Positions 54,909-63,838 of a DNA stretch of 64,000 nt are shown piece after piece. The stretch's first letter is position 1, and every line of letters begins with the position of its first letter. Origin of the DNA: Acetanaerobacterium elongatum. Lineage in GTDB: Bacteria > Bacillota > Clostridia > Oscillospirales > Ruminococcaceae. Both the position numbers and the translations under genes were made by a program. The stretch is from positions 1 to 64,000 of the forward strand of contig NZ_FNID01000017.1 of assembly GCF_900103835.1 (NCBI RefSeq), written 5' to 3'. Below the pieces are notes generated by a model. It did not search any database. It was not told the origin of the DNA and worked only from the letters and a program-made list of their open reading frames with translations.

Positions 54909-54945
54909 AAAATGTGGCAGGAGCTTTCGCTCCTGCCACATTTTT
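54909..54945. terminator. Bidirectional terminator between metK and the FlgN-like gene
   Basis: Arms of 16 bases (AAAATGTGGCAGGAGC and its complement) flank a TTTC loop, with A residues on one side and T residues on the other. It ends metK transcripts on the plus strand and can end the fliD-fliS-FlgN transcript on the minus strand, whose last gene stops at 54944. Confidence 0.9.
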
Positions 54946-55426
54946 ATCTCTTAATATCGTAGTTTTTACCGATTGAGGGGTTTTGTCCAGTAAAATAAAG
55001 TGTATCTACCACTTTGCGCTGGCCAGACATTCCTTTCAGTTCTTCAAGCATACCATTTTTCTTTTCTTCTGTTTTTAGTATCAGCTTTTTATCAAGAAGT
55101 GCAATATCGTTAATCAGCTCATAGATTTGCTTGGTTAGCTTTAGAGCTGCGTTAAACCTTGGATCGGAAACCTTTGCTTCCTTTCCACGCATCGCCTGCT
55201 CTATTGCCTTTAACGAGGCATCCTCTGCGGAAAGGCAACGCTTGATTCTAAGGTTAGCAGCATTTACCTCGTCAATAATATGCTGCCGTTCATCCAAAAA
55301 GGTGCCGTACTGATCAATTTCATTATTGAGCAGCGCAACCGTAAGCGAATGGTAGATGCGCATTTGATTAAGCTTATATGTAAGATGTTCGTTGAGCGCT
55401 GCTATATCCTGATCACTGATCTTCAT
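54944..55426 (-). CDS. FlgN-like flagellar export chaperone
   Basis: A 160-residue, almost wholly helical protein of the FlgN/FliT chaperone type. It is rich in heptad-like leucine and isoleucine spacing (NEHLTYKLNQMRIYHSLTVALLNNEID, then ELINDIALLDKKLIL), and lacks membrane segments. Similar genes follow fliS in several Clostridia. FlgN binds the hook-associated proteins FlgK and FlgL before export. Sequence identity alone would not be enough; the context after fliD and fliS is the main support. Confidence 0.65.
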   Translation of the reverse strand: MKISDQDIAALNEHLTYKLNQMRIYHSLTVALLNNEIDQYGTFLDERQHIIDEVNAANLRIKRCLSAEDASLKAIEQAMRGKEAKVSDPRFNAALKLTKQIYELINDIALLDKKLILKTEEKKNGMLEELKGMSGQRKVVDTLYFTGQNPSIGKNYDIKR

Positions 55427-55463
55427 ATTGCATATACCTCAATACTTATTGTGCCAACAGCAC

Positions 55464-55838
55464 TTATGATTTACGAACGGATTTTTCAGCAGTGGAAAAC
55501 GCATCACGCAGCTCCTTTAAAAGGGGCAGAACATCGTTTATCGGCTGAGTATCCTTTTTAATATTCGCAGTAATCAGCTGATTTTTAATATAGTCGTACA
55601 ACGGGGACAGTTCTGCCGATAGACTGTAGTTTTTGTCTAAAGACGAATTCAAATACGAAACGATATCCTGAGCCTTCTTCAGACAAACATTTGCCGCCTC
55701 ATAATCCTTATCGTCGAGGTACTTTACAGAAAAGTTGCAGCGCTTAATGGCTTCATCGTAAAGCTTTACAATCATTTCGCCAGGTGTAAGCGTAACGATA
55801 GATTGCTGCTTGTATTGATCATAAGCTGATGTTAACAT
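55464..55838 (-). CDS. fliS: Flagellar export chaperone FliS
   Basis: FliS keeps flagellin unpolymerised in the cytoplasm. The 124-residue helical protein opens with the family pattern AYDQYKQQSIVTLTPGEMIVKLYDEAIKRC. GGAGG lies close to the ATG at 55838. It follows fliD directly. The flagellin gene itself is not in the window. Confidence 0.95.
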   Translation of the reverse strand: MLTSAYDQYKQQSIVTLTPGEMIVKLYDEAIKRCNFSVKYLDDKDYEAANVCLKKAQDIVSYLNSSLDKNYSLSAELSPLYDYIKNQLITANIKKDTQPINDVLPLLKELRDAFSTAEKSVRKS

Positions 55839-55926
55839 AATCCTCCGCCGTTTCTCCGGCGATATGTTATAGAAAACTCCCCGCAGGTTCGCCGGAATAC
55901 GGAAAGCTGATATTATTAAGAATGAA

Positions 55927-58449
55927 CTATTGCTGGCTATTTAGCGAGGTAAGCCAACTTGCCTGAGAATTCAGCTGACTGAGAGCTGTCTCCATAGCAG
56001 AAAACTGTTTCCATAGCTTTGTCTCCTCTGCAGTTAGCTTATTCTTTAGTTCAGTAATCTTTTCATCAATATCTGATAATTGTTGGGCTTCCTGACTATC
56101 TTTATATCCGGCTGTACCTGCGATTTCAACGAGCGCGCCGGTGGAAACCACGCTGGAACTTCCGTATTTATCAATCGCAGCAGAAAGTTTATCAGAAAAA
56201 CCGTCTGTCGGGTCAGTAAACAGTCTGGTTACACCCTCATGGTCCTTGGTAAGCATCTCTCGGAATTTTTCCTCATTAAAGACAAGCTTTGTCCCTTCAG
56301 TTGTACTTACCGATGTAGTTAACCCGATATCCTCAAGCGAATAGGGAGAGTTGGATGAACCGGATACCAATACATCGTAAAAATCATCCAGCATTTCATT
56401 TACGGTACGGTCATTCTTAAGAATACCGCTCTTGGCCTTATCTTCCCACAGCTTAACCTGGCTCTCAGACATATCTTCACGCTGCGCGTCTGTTAACGGA
56501 AGATAATCTTTATTCACATCCTCCGTTAGCTTGGTTTTAACACTTGCAACCATTGCATTATAGCCTTCAACAAAGCTTTTAACCGTTTTGACGATATCGT
56601 CAAGGTTCTGGGTGGAACGTATGGTAATACTCTTTACAGCCTCTGAACTCGTAAAGGTTTCGTTAAGCTGTAAGTTAATGCCCTTCACGTTGAAGGAATT
56701 TGAGTTGCGCTCAATCGTGGTGCCGTCTTTAAGTGTAATAACAGCGTTTTTCCCCTCTGTTTCAGCTACTGTATTATTAGCACTGGTTGAAAATGCAGCT
56801 GTTCCGAAGAATGTCTTTGCAAGACTACCGCTATCGCTAAACGAGAAGGGTTTGGTTCCGTCAGACTTTAAAGAAAGCTTTCCGCTGTCAAAGGAAGCGG
56901 TAATGCCTGTAGTGGCTTTTTGAGCATTAATTAATTCTAACAAATCCTCAATAGTCGTACTTCCCGTATATGTAATCTTATTTTCGGTATCACCACCCAG
57001 TATTAGCTCTCCACCACTTAAGCCTAGAGATGACAATGTGGTTCCGGGAATTTCCGGAGTTCCGGCTACAATGCTGTTATTAATATTCTTATTATATCCC
57101 AGTAGTTTTAAGGCTTCATTAACTTTTCCTTCGCTGTCAACAGGGTTCAAGGATACTGATTTATTATTCTTTGCGGTAACCTCTACGGTTTTATTATTCA
57201 GAGAAAATTGAACATCGGAGTTACCATATACACTCTTTAATTGATCGTTTAATGAATCAACAATTGCCTTAACAGCATCTATTTTTTCCTCATCCGTATC
57301 ATATTTTGTTGGATCAAACGCAGAAACAGTTAGCGTTTTTGTAACACCGTTTACAGTAATATCAAAGGTTTTTAAACCCTCCCAACCGGAATCGGGCATA
57401 ACAAACTCACCCTGCGCTACCATTCTGGAAGCGTATGTAACTGGGCTGGCCACCTCGGTAACTGTATCGGTGGCAAAGCCAAACATGGCGCTGAGGAGAT
57501 TGCCCTTCAACTGTGAAGCAGTGATATTACTGCCGGTACCAGCGGTGGTAGATGTAAGCGAAAATGTATCATCCGTTTCGGAATAGGTCATCTTCACACC
57601 GGCGTTGCTGGAGTTAACGGTGTTAATTACCTTCATTACCGAATCGCTGCTGGTAAAGTTAAAGTCTACGCCATTTATGGTGAAAGCAAAGGCTCCACCC
57701 ACCAATGCCGTTTTAAACGAGGTATCACCAAGCGATTTCGTAATATCTACAAGGTTGGAGGCGCCGGATTTCAGGCCTACCGAAGCGAGGGTATCAGCAT
57801 CGCCGGAAATGCTGAGCTTACTGGTGCCGTTAGTAGAAAAACCGAAAGTTCCGTTTTCATTATCGATAAGCTTCACACGCGGTTGGCCTGTAGAGGTTGA
57901 TAATCCAAATGCAGCATTTAAATCCGCCTGAGGGTCAGTGCTGAATGTAATCGTTTTTGTTAAACTATCCAGTGTAACCTTCATCTCTTTGCCTGTTAAA
58001 TTCTCAATCGCACCGGTAGCAACAATACCGCCAGAAACAGCCGAACCGCTCTCGAACGAATTTGCAACCGCAAGGCTGTTGATTGATGATATTTCGAGCA
58101 TCTCTCCGGTATTGGTGGTGGAAGACGATACTGTTACAGCACTTGATGAGGAGCTTACCGACCATGTATTGAACGCGGAGGAGCTGCTCAGGTTTGAAGT
58201 AGGGTTCGTTACATCAAAAAAGCTGCTCTTAAGGTTGTTAATCTTCGTAATAATGTCTTGATAAGCAGTCTGCTTCCACTGAATCTTCTGCTTCTGCTGT
58301 ACCGCACTATCAATTTTAGACTGCGAAAGGGCCGTAAGCTTCTTGATGATATCATCCGTATCAATACCGGAAACAAGCCCCCCAATACCCTTACTGCTGG
58401 AAGTCTTTTTCGAAGAATTCGTACCTAATCCCGCAACTGAACTAAACAT
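55927..58449 (-). CDS. fliD: Flagellar filament capping protein FliD
   Basis: FliD caps the growing filament and promotes flagellin folding. The N terminus (IGGLVSGIDTDDIIKKLTALSQSKID, then QWKQTAYQDIITKINNL) and the C terminus (DLGLTT-like SLEDIGLTTS, GVTRLFTDPTDGF, coiled coil) are those of the family. At 840 residues it is longer than the usual 450-700. The extra length is in the surface-exposed middle, which is serine/threonine-rich and has several beta-type segments. GGGGG lies upstream of the ATG. A near-consensus sigma-28 promoter is about 70 bases upstream. Confidence 0.93.
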   Translation of the reverse strand: MFSSVAGLGTNSSKKTSSSKGIGGLVSGIDTDDIIKKLTALSQSKIDSAVQQKQKIQWKQTAYQDIITKINNLKSSFFDVTNPTSNLSSSSAFNTWSVSSSSSAVTVSSSTTNTGEMLEISSINSLAVANSFESGSAVSGGIVATGAIENLTGKEMKVTLDSLTKTITFSTDPQADLNAAFGLSTSTGQPRVKLIDNENGTFGFSTNGTSKLSISGDADTLASVGLKSGASNLVDITKSLGDTSFKTALVGGAFAFTINGVDFNFTSSDSVMKVINTVNSSNAGVKMTYSETDDTFSLTSTTAGTGSNITASQLKGNLLSAMFGFATDTVTEVASPVTYASRMVAQGEFVMPDSGWEGLKTFDITVNGVTKTLTVSAFDPTKYDTDEEKIDAVKAIVDSLNDQLKSVYGNSDVQFSLNNKTVEVTAKNNKSVSLNPVDSEGKVNEALKLLGYNKNINNSIVAGTPEIPGTTLSSLGLSGGELILGGDTENKITYTGSTTIEDLLELINAQKATTGITASFDSGKLSLKSDGTKPFSFSDSGSLAKTFFGTAAFSTSANNTVAETEGKNAVITLKDGTTIERNSNSFNVKGINLQLNETFTSSEAVKSITIRSTQNLDDIVKTVKSFVEGYNAMVASVKTKLTEDVNKDYLPLTDAQREDMSESQVKLWEDKAKSGILKNDRTVNEMLDDFYDVLVSGSSNSPYSLEDIGLTTSVSTTEGTKLVFNEEKFREMLTKDHEGVTRLFTDPTDGFSDKLSAAIDKYGSSSVVSTGALVEIAGTAGYKDSQEAQQLSDIDEKITELKNKLTAEETKLWKQFSAMETALSQLNSQASWLTSLNSQQ

Positions 58450-58512
58450 AACAGTTCCCCCTGTCTGAGAATATCTACAAAATATAATATAAGCATATCT
58501 TTCTATTGATTA

Positions 58513-58539
58513 TTATCGACCTGTTGACCTAATAGTTTA
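58513..58539 (-). promoter_or_regulatory. Near-consensus sigma-28 (sigma-D) promoter for fliD
   Basis: On the minus strand TAAA (58536-58539) is followed after exactly 15 bases by GTCGATAA (58513-58520). The flagellar consensus is TAAA-N15-GCCGATAA, so 11 of 12 positions match. It lies upstream of fliD and in its direction. Confidence 0.8.
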
Positions 58540-58565
58540 GTTTCTTCTATAAAATTTAACAAATA

Positions 58566-58606
58566 AAACACCCTGACTGTCGGTTCATTAAGCAACAGTC
58601 AGGGTA
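58566..58606 (-). terminator. Intrinsic terminator after the M18 aminopeptidase gene
   Basis: The arms ACCCTGACTGT and ACAGTCAGGGT flank a loop of about 13 bases; on the minus strand they are followed by GTTTTATTTG. It isolates the aminopeptidase run from fliD. Confidence 0.85.
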
Positions 58607-58613
58607 TGAATTA

Positions 58614-60023
58614 CTATTTAACGTTTAAAAACTCAAAGAAAGCACGGTATGCGCTGTATACGTCAATCTTTGAAACAACCTCCATCGGTGCGTGCATCGA
58701 CAACACCGGCACACCGACATCCAATACATCTACATTCAAACCTGCAATGTATTTCGCGACAGTACCTCCGCCGCCCATATCAACCTTTCCAAGCTCCCCT
58801 ATTTGCCACAAAACATTCTTTTCGTTTAGCAGGCGGCGAACCTCTCCAAAGAACTCGGCGGAGCAATCGGAGGTGCCGGATTTTCCTCTGGAACCGGTAT
58901 ACTTGGTAACAACCACGCCGTAGTTTACAAAGGCACAGTTACGTTTATCCAAAACATCCGGGAAGGTGGGGTCAAACCCCGCATTTACATCGGCAGAAAG
59001 ACACTTTGAAGCCGAGAGAACTGTTCTGGCATTTACACCGTAAGGCTCCGCCAGATCAGCTATAAAATAACGAAGATAGGAAGAATCCAATCCTGTATTA
59101 CCCTCGCTGCCGGTTTCTTCCTTGTCGGTTAAAACCGTTACTGTGGTGTAACGCGGGTTCACGCAATCAAGCGCTGCTATAAGAGCCGGATAGGCGCATA
59201 CCCTGTCGTCGTGGCCGTAGGCGGCTACCATTCCACGATCAAAGCCTAAGTCCTTCGCTTTATAGGCAGGAACTGCCTCAAGCTCTGCCGAAAGGAAATC
59301 GGCCTCGGTAATCCCATATTTCTCATTAAGGATGTTCAAGATATTCAGCTTAACGGCTTCGCTGGCCTTATCGTCTTTAAACGGCATACAGCCGATGAGA
59401 ATGTTCAGTTCCTCACCCTTAATACCCTGTGCAAGCGGACGTTTGCTCTGCTCTTCAGCTAAGTGGGGCAATAGGTCGGTTACACAAAAGATCGGGTCTT
59501 TTTCATCCTCGCCGATATTAACCACAATCTTTGTGCCGTCATTTCGAATAATAACTCCATGCAGAGCCAATGGAATGGTTGTCCATTGATATTTCTTAAT
59601 GCCACCGTAATAATGGGTTTTAAGTAATGCAAGCTGGGAATCTTCATAAACAGGGCGAGGCTTTAAATCCAGCCGCGGGCTGTCGATATGCGCCGCAGCA
59701 ATACGTACGCCGCTTTTAATGGGCTCGGTACCAATAGTCGTCAGTATAAGCGATTTGCCACGATTGTTATAATATACCTTATCCCCCGCCTTATACTTTC
59801 TTCCGGTCTCAAATACCTGATAGCCCTTTGCGGTAAGCATTGCAATTGCAGTTTCTACTGCCTCACGCTCTGTTTTTGCACTGTCTAAAAAACGCTTGTA
59901 GCCCTCAGAAAAATCGTATGCCTCCTTCAATTGCTCTTCACTTAATAGAAGGCCTCCGTTCTTTTGATCAAATACCAGCTTCTCCTTCAATTCTTCTGCA
60001 GCGCTTTTGATAGTTTCGTCCAT
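58614..60023 (-). CDS. M18 family aminopeptidase
   Basis: A zinc aminopeptidase of the M18 (aspartyl/aminopeptidase I) family. Metal and catalytic residues lie in AAHIDSPRLDLKPRP, LTDKEETGSEGNTG, SADVNAGFDPTF and the C-terminal VPVLSMHAPMEVVSK. The 469-residue length is typical of the clostridial type. AGGA lies upstream of the ATG at 60023. It probably ends the prfA-to-M18 run. Confidence 0.9.
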   Translation of the reverse strand: MDETIKSAAEELKEKLVFDQKNGGLLLSEEQLKEAYDFSEGYKRFLDSAKTEREAVETAIAMLTAKGYQVFETGRKYKAGDKVYYNNRGKSLILTTIGTEPIKSGVRIAAAHIDSPRLDLKPRPVYEDSQLALLKTHYYGGIKKYQWTTIPLALHGVIIRNDGTKIVVNIGEDEKDPIFCVTDLLPHLAEEQSKRPLAQGIKGEELNILIGCMPFKDDKASEAVKLNILNILNEKYGITEADFLSAELEAVPAYKAKDLGFDRGMVAAYGHDDRVCAYPALIAALDCVNPRYTTVTVLTDKEETGSEGNTGLDSSYLRYFIADLAEPYGVNARTVLSASKCLSADVNAGFDPTFPDVLDKRNCAFVNYGVVVTKYTGSRGKSGTSDCSAEFFGEVRRLLNEKNVLWQIGELGKVDMGGGGTVAKYIAGLNVDVLDVGVPVLSMHAPMEVVSKIDVYSAYRAFFEFLNVK

Positions 60024-60046
60024 GATAATTCCTCCAATTGAATTTG

Positions 60047-60607
60047 TTATTTACGTTCACTGTATATGTTAATGGCTTTTTCAACCTTATCCACGTAGTG
60101 AGCCGTATCCTTATACGGTATTTTGTCCAAATCAGACCCGTTTAATGAATACTCCTTATTTGCCAACCACTTTTTTACGATATTTATACCCGCATGATAG
60201 GCACACAGAATATTCCGTTGGCTTCCATACTCCTTCTTCAGGTAACCCAGCAAATAGGTGCCATAACGTATATTGGTTTCGGGATCATACATTTTATCAA
60301 AGGTAAGCTCCTCGGGGTCACCCAGCCGGTATTTTACCCAGTCAAAGGTTTCCTCTGTAAGCTGCATGAGTCCTCTCGCACCAACGTTTGATTCGGCCTC
60401 TGGTTTAAATCGGCTTTCGGTATAGATTACCGCATAAACCAAGGTTGGTTCAATGCCGTTATCCTGCGCATATTTCTCAATCAACTGTTCGTATTCCATG
60501 GGGTATAGCTGCTCAATAATCGGCTCTTTCAATAGAATAAACAGCACCACAACCACCAGAATAACAACTGCCAGAGTAATTGCCGCAGCCAAGATTCGTT
60601 TACTCAT
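60047..60607 (-). CDS. Membrane-anchored lytic transglycosylase
   Basis: A 186-residue protein with one N-terminal membrane helix (AAAITLAVVILVVVVLFILL) and an SLT domain. The catalytic glutamate is in YTESRFKPEA; the family blocks GARGLMQLTEETFDW and DPETNIRYGTYLLGYL follow. Such enzymes cut the glycan strand of peptidoglycan to give 1,6-anhydro ends. It lies between coaE and the aminopeptidase; this neighbourhood is common in Clostridia. Confidence 0.9.
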   Translation of the reverse strand: MSKRILAAAITLAVVILVVVVLFILLKEPIIEQLYPMEYEQLIEKYAQDNGIEPTLVYAVIYTESRFKPEAESNVGARGLMQLTEETFDWVKYRLGDPEELTFDKMYDPETNIRYGTYLLGYLKKEYGSQRNILCAYHAGINIVKKWLANKEYSLNGSDLDKIPYKDTAHYVDKVEKAINIYSERK

Positions 60608-60647
60608 GTTTGCCCATACCTTTCAACCCGAATATACCCCGACGCAA

Positions 60648-61244
60648 TCATTCCAAACTTGAAAGCCAGCTTAAAAGATTGCTGTAATCTGCCTGCGGCT
60701 TTGAATTATCCACTATAAAGTCAGCCTGCTCGGTATAAAATGCATCGTCATGCTGTGCTGAAATTCGCTGCATGGCCTGTTCAAAGGAAATACCGTCGCG
60801 GCTAACAATACGCAACAAGCGGGCGTTCAATGGAGCAATTACCACAATCACTTGATCACAAAGCTTGTCGCAACCGCTTTCAAACAGAGTTGGGGCATCA
60901 AGTATCACTATATGGTTTCCCTGCTCTTCACTTTGCTTTATCATCTGTTGGATATCATGAATGATGTACGGGAAAATGATACCCTCAAGTTGCTTAAGCT
61001 TATCCTTATTTGAGAAAACAATCCGGCCCAAGGCTTGCCGATTAAGGCTTTGGTCTGGATTAAGAACTTCCCCGCCAAATACCCCGGCAATTTTAAGCAG
61101 GCATTCACTGCCCGGCAGTACAACCTTGCGCGCTACTTGGTCAGCATCAATAATATAATAGCCTTTTTGCTCCAGAGCCTTAGACACCGTTGTTTTACCC
61201 GCGCCTGTGGGACCCGTTAAACCAATTACTTTTTGTCTGGCCAA
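60648..61244 (-). CDS. coaE: Dephospho-CoA kinase
   Basis: CoaE phosphorylates dephospho-CoA at the 3' hydroxyl, the last step of coenzyme A synthesis. P-loop is GLTGPTGAGKTTVSK, followed by the conserved DADQVARKV and the lid block VIVVIAPLNARLLRIVSRDGIS. Start is a TTG at 61244 with GGTGG upstream. The length of 198 residues is normal. Confidence 0.94.
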   Translation of the reverse strand: MARQKVIGLTGPTGAGKTTVSKALEQKGYYIIDADQVARKVVLPGSECLLKIAGVFGGEVLNPDQSLNRQALGRIVFSNKDKLKQLEGIIFPYIIHDIQQMIKQSEEQGNHIVILDAPTLFESGCDKLCDQVIVVIAPLNARLLRIVSRDGISFEQAMQRISAQHDDAFYTEQADFIVDNSKPQADYSNLLSWLSSLE

Positions 61245-61258
61245 AAATGTCCACCGCC

Positions 61259-62287
61259 TTAACTGATTTTGATTACCTGAAAACCTGCCGCACGCAGCAA
61301 TCGGTTATAAACCGCAAGGCTCACGCCAGTCTGTTTAGGAGCTCTGGCATAAACAGTTTTGGCACCTCGCCTATCCAGCTCACGCAATGCATTAAAAAGC
61401 AGGTGTGCCTGCTCGGAATCATCCTTTTCTGAACCGAAGCTTACATAAGGAACAGTAAGCTTTGGAATATCCTCTTGAAAGCAAAGCCCAAAGGCATTGG
61501 GAATACTATTGACATATTTGCAGTATAAATCACTGTCTCCATCTAGTATGATAACGTTGGCCTTTGGTGAATAGTGCTTGTACTTCATACCGGGGGAGCT
61601 TACCTTACGGTTATCCTCCAGTTTATTCAGAATACCCTTATCAATTGTAATCTCACCGATTACTGCCGAAAGCTGCTCAACCGAGATTCCGCCCGGACGC
61701 AGAAGCGCAGGCGTTTCACCGACAAGTGAAACTACTGTGGATTCTAAACCCACGTTGCAGGTGCCGCCGTCTATAATCAGGGGGATACGCCCGTTCAAAT
61801 CCTGCAAAACATGCTGTGCGCAGGTTGGGCTAGGGCTGCCAGAAAGGTTTGCGGAGGGCGCTGCAAGCGGAACCCCCGCAGCCTTAATAATCGCACGCGC
61901 TAACGGATGGGATGGCATTCTTATTGCCACAGAATCCAACCCCGCCGAAACCACAGCGGGTATAAGCGGTGAACGCTTGAATATCATGGTAAGCGGCCCC
62001 GGCCAGAAGGCCTTTGCCAAGAGCCTTGCTTTTTCGGGAATATCAGTTACTAAAGGCTGTAACTCACTAATTTCGGCAATGTGAACGATGAGCGGATTAT
62101 CCTGCGGGCGCCCCTTCGCGTCAAATATACCGGCTACGGCATTTTCATCCAACGCATTGGCTGCCAGCCCATAAACCGTTTCGGTGGGAATCGCCACCAG
62201 ACCGCCTTTTTTAAGCACCTCTGCCGCCATTAAAACAGGCTCTGAAACCTCAGAATCGGCATTGGCCTTTATAAGCTTTGTTTCCAT
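61259..62287 (-). CDS. L-Threonylcarbamoyladenylate synthase (Sua5/YwlC type)
   Basis: This enzyme makes threonylcarbamoyl-AMP, the donor for the t6A modification of tRNA. The YrdC domain is clear: KGGLVAIPTETVYGLAANA, KGRPQDNPLIVHI, AIRMPSHPLARAIIKAAGVPLAAPSANLSG. A C-terminal Sua5 domain follows (about residues 220-342), so this is the long form. The ATG at 62287 is preferred over a TTG at 62293. It lies between prfA and coaE. Confidence 0.93.
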   Translation of the reverse strand: METKLIKANADSEVSEPVLMAAEVLKKGGLVAIPTETVYGLAANALDENAVAGIFDAKGRPQDNPLIVHIAEISELQPLVTDIPEKARLLAKAFWPGPLTMIFKRSPLIPAVVSAGLDSVAIRMPSHPLARAIIKAAGVPLAAPSANLSGSPSPTCAQHVLQDLNGRIPLIIDGGTCNVGLESTVVSLVGETPALLRPGGISVEQLSAVIGEITIDKGILNKLEDNRKVSSPGMKYKHYSPKANVIILDGDSDLYCKYVNSIPNAFGLCFQEDIPKLTVPYVSFGSEKDDSEQAHLLFNALRELDRRGAKTVYARAPKQTGVSLAVYNRLLRAAGFQVIKIS

Positions 62288-62332
62288 TAACAATCTTCTT
62301 TTCTTGTTAAAACATTATCATCTACAAGTTCT

Positions 62333-63412
62333 TTAATCGTTCTCGCCGGAGGCCTTTAACTTCTCGGCCTGGTCATAGGTGGTAAGAGCATCAATTATTT
62401 CATCAAGGTCGCCGTTCAATATCGAATCAATCCGGTAAAGAGTAAGGCCGATACGGTGATCGGTAACACGTCCCTGAGGATAGTTATAGGTGCGGATACG
62501 CTCGGAGCGATCCCCGGTACCCACCTGTGACCTGCGCTCGGCTGCAATCTCATCGCTCTGGGCGCGCTGCTTCGCTTCCAAAAGGCGGGAGCGCAGAATC
62601 TTCATTGCCTTATCCTTGTTTTTATACTGGCTGCGTTCATCCTGGCATTCCACCACAACACCGGTAGGAATATGGGTGATACGAATCGCCGACTCGGTTT
62701 TGTTTACATGCTGGCCGCCTGCACCACTGGCTCGGTAGGTAGCTATCTGCAGGTCTCCCGGCAGTATCTCCAGCTCGACCTCTTCCGCTTCAGGCAAAAC
62801 CGCTACAGTAACCGTAGAGGTATGGATACGGCCCTGTGTTTCAGTTTCAGGCACGCGCTGTACCCGGTGCACGCCGCTTTCGTATTTATAGCGGGAGTAG
62901 GCGCCTTCACCTTCAATATTAATGCTAACCTCTTTTATACCGCCTAGCTCAGTTTCGTTGATGTTCAGAATCTCCCACTTAAAGCGTTTGGTTTCAGCGT
63001 ACATGGTGTACATCCGCATTAACGAGTTAGCAAAAAGAGCTGCTTCTTCCCCTCCGGCACCGCCGCGGATTTCAAGAATAACGTTCTTATCGTCGTTCGG
63101 ATCTTTGGGCAGCAACAGAATCTTTAACTCTTCTGCGCTAGTCTCAGCCTTTTGTTTGCTTTCGGCATACTGTTCTTCTACCATATCGCGAAAATCTTTA
63201 TCGAGCCCGCCTGCATCCAGCATTTCGCGGGCCTCTTCCATATCGGCCTTTGCACGATTGTATTCGCGGTATTTATCTACAATCGGGGTAAGGGATTTAT
63301 ATTCCTTCATAAGTGCTCTATAGATTTCCTGATTGCCTACTACATTCGGCTCGGTAAGCTTTTGGCTGATTTCATCGTATCTTTCTTCTACAAATTTGAG
63401 TTTATCGAGCAT
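62333..63412 (-). CDS. prfA: Peptide chain release factor 1
   Basis: RF1 releases peptides at UAA and UAG. The GGQ loop is in [17 protein letters not shown]. The codon-recognition region between domains contains [16 protein letters not shown], the RF1 pattern (PET for RF1's PxT motif). The length of 359 residues is normal. AGGAGG is upstream of the ATG at 63412. Confidence 0.96.
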   Translation of the reverse strand: MLDKLKFVEERYDEISQKLTEPNVVGNQEIYRALMKEYKSLTPIVDKYREYNRAKADMEEAREMLDAGGLDKDFRDMVEEQYAESKQKAETSAEELKILLLPKDPNDDKNVILEIRGGAGGEEAALFANSLMRMYTMYAETKRFKWEILNINETELGGIKEVSINIEGEGAYSRYKYESGVHRVQRVPETETQGRIHTSTVTVAVLPEAEEVELEILPGDLQIATYRASGAGGQHVNKTESAIRITHIPTGVVVECQDERSQYKNKDKAMKILRSRLLEAKQRAQSDEIAAERRSQVGTGDRSERIRTYNYPQGRVTDHRIGLTLYRIDSILNGDLDEIIDALTTYDQAEKLKASGEND

Positions 63413-63472
63413 ACAATCCTCCGTAAGTAGTTATTTTCAAATTATAAAAGTCGTGCTACCAGGCCAACATAG

Positions 63473-63661
63473 CTAATGGCCGTCCTCACGGATGATCTTT
63501 TTAATATTCTTTTCAATCTTCGCACGCGGTACCAGTACCTCGTGCCCGCATTTTAGGCAACGAATACGAAAATCCATCCCCGCACGCGTTACTAAAAAAC
63601 GTTTTTCACCGCAGGGGTGGTTCTTTTTCATCTCCAGTATATCTCCCGGACGAACATCCAT
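63473..63661 (-). CDS. DUF951 family protein
   Basis: A 62-residue conserved Firmicutes protein of unknown function. It has the family blocks DVRPGDILEMKKNHPCGEK and FRIRCLKCGHEVLVPRAKIEK; the CxxC with other cysteines suggests a zinc ribbon. I use the ATG at 63661, which has GGAGG 8 bases upstream and the normal N terminus; an ATG at 63685 is possible. Basic residues hint at nucleic-acid contact, but nothing more can be said. Confidence 0.85.
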   Translation of the reverse strand: MDVRPGDILEMKKNHPCGEKRFLVTRAGMDFRIRCLKCGHEVLVPRAKIEKNIKKIIREDGH

Positions 63662-63724
63662 AAAACGAACCTCCGCTGTAATCATTTACAGCCTGACATT
63701 AAGCCTTATATAATATACCATTGT

Positions 63725-63754
63725 ATTATACCACTTTTCGTGTTGCCAAATCAA
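63725..63754 (-). promoter_or_regulatory. Predicted promoter for the DUF951-prfA run
   Basis: On the minus strand TTGATT (63749-63754) is followed after 18 bases by TATAAT (63725-63730), with an extended -10 TGG directly before it. Confidence 0.55.
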
Positions 63755-63838
63755 ACGTAATATTCCAAGGTTAAGGATAACATGAGGGGCAGCAAAAGAG
63801 CGCCCGAAGCTTAACCCCTAGCGCCGTATATTTATGTG

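Noticed and set aside
63771-63830. GC-rich hairpin after the FMN-binding gene as a terminator
   Set aside because: Pairing relies on short GCGC stretches with a large loop and only CTTTTG after it; too weak to call.
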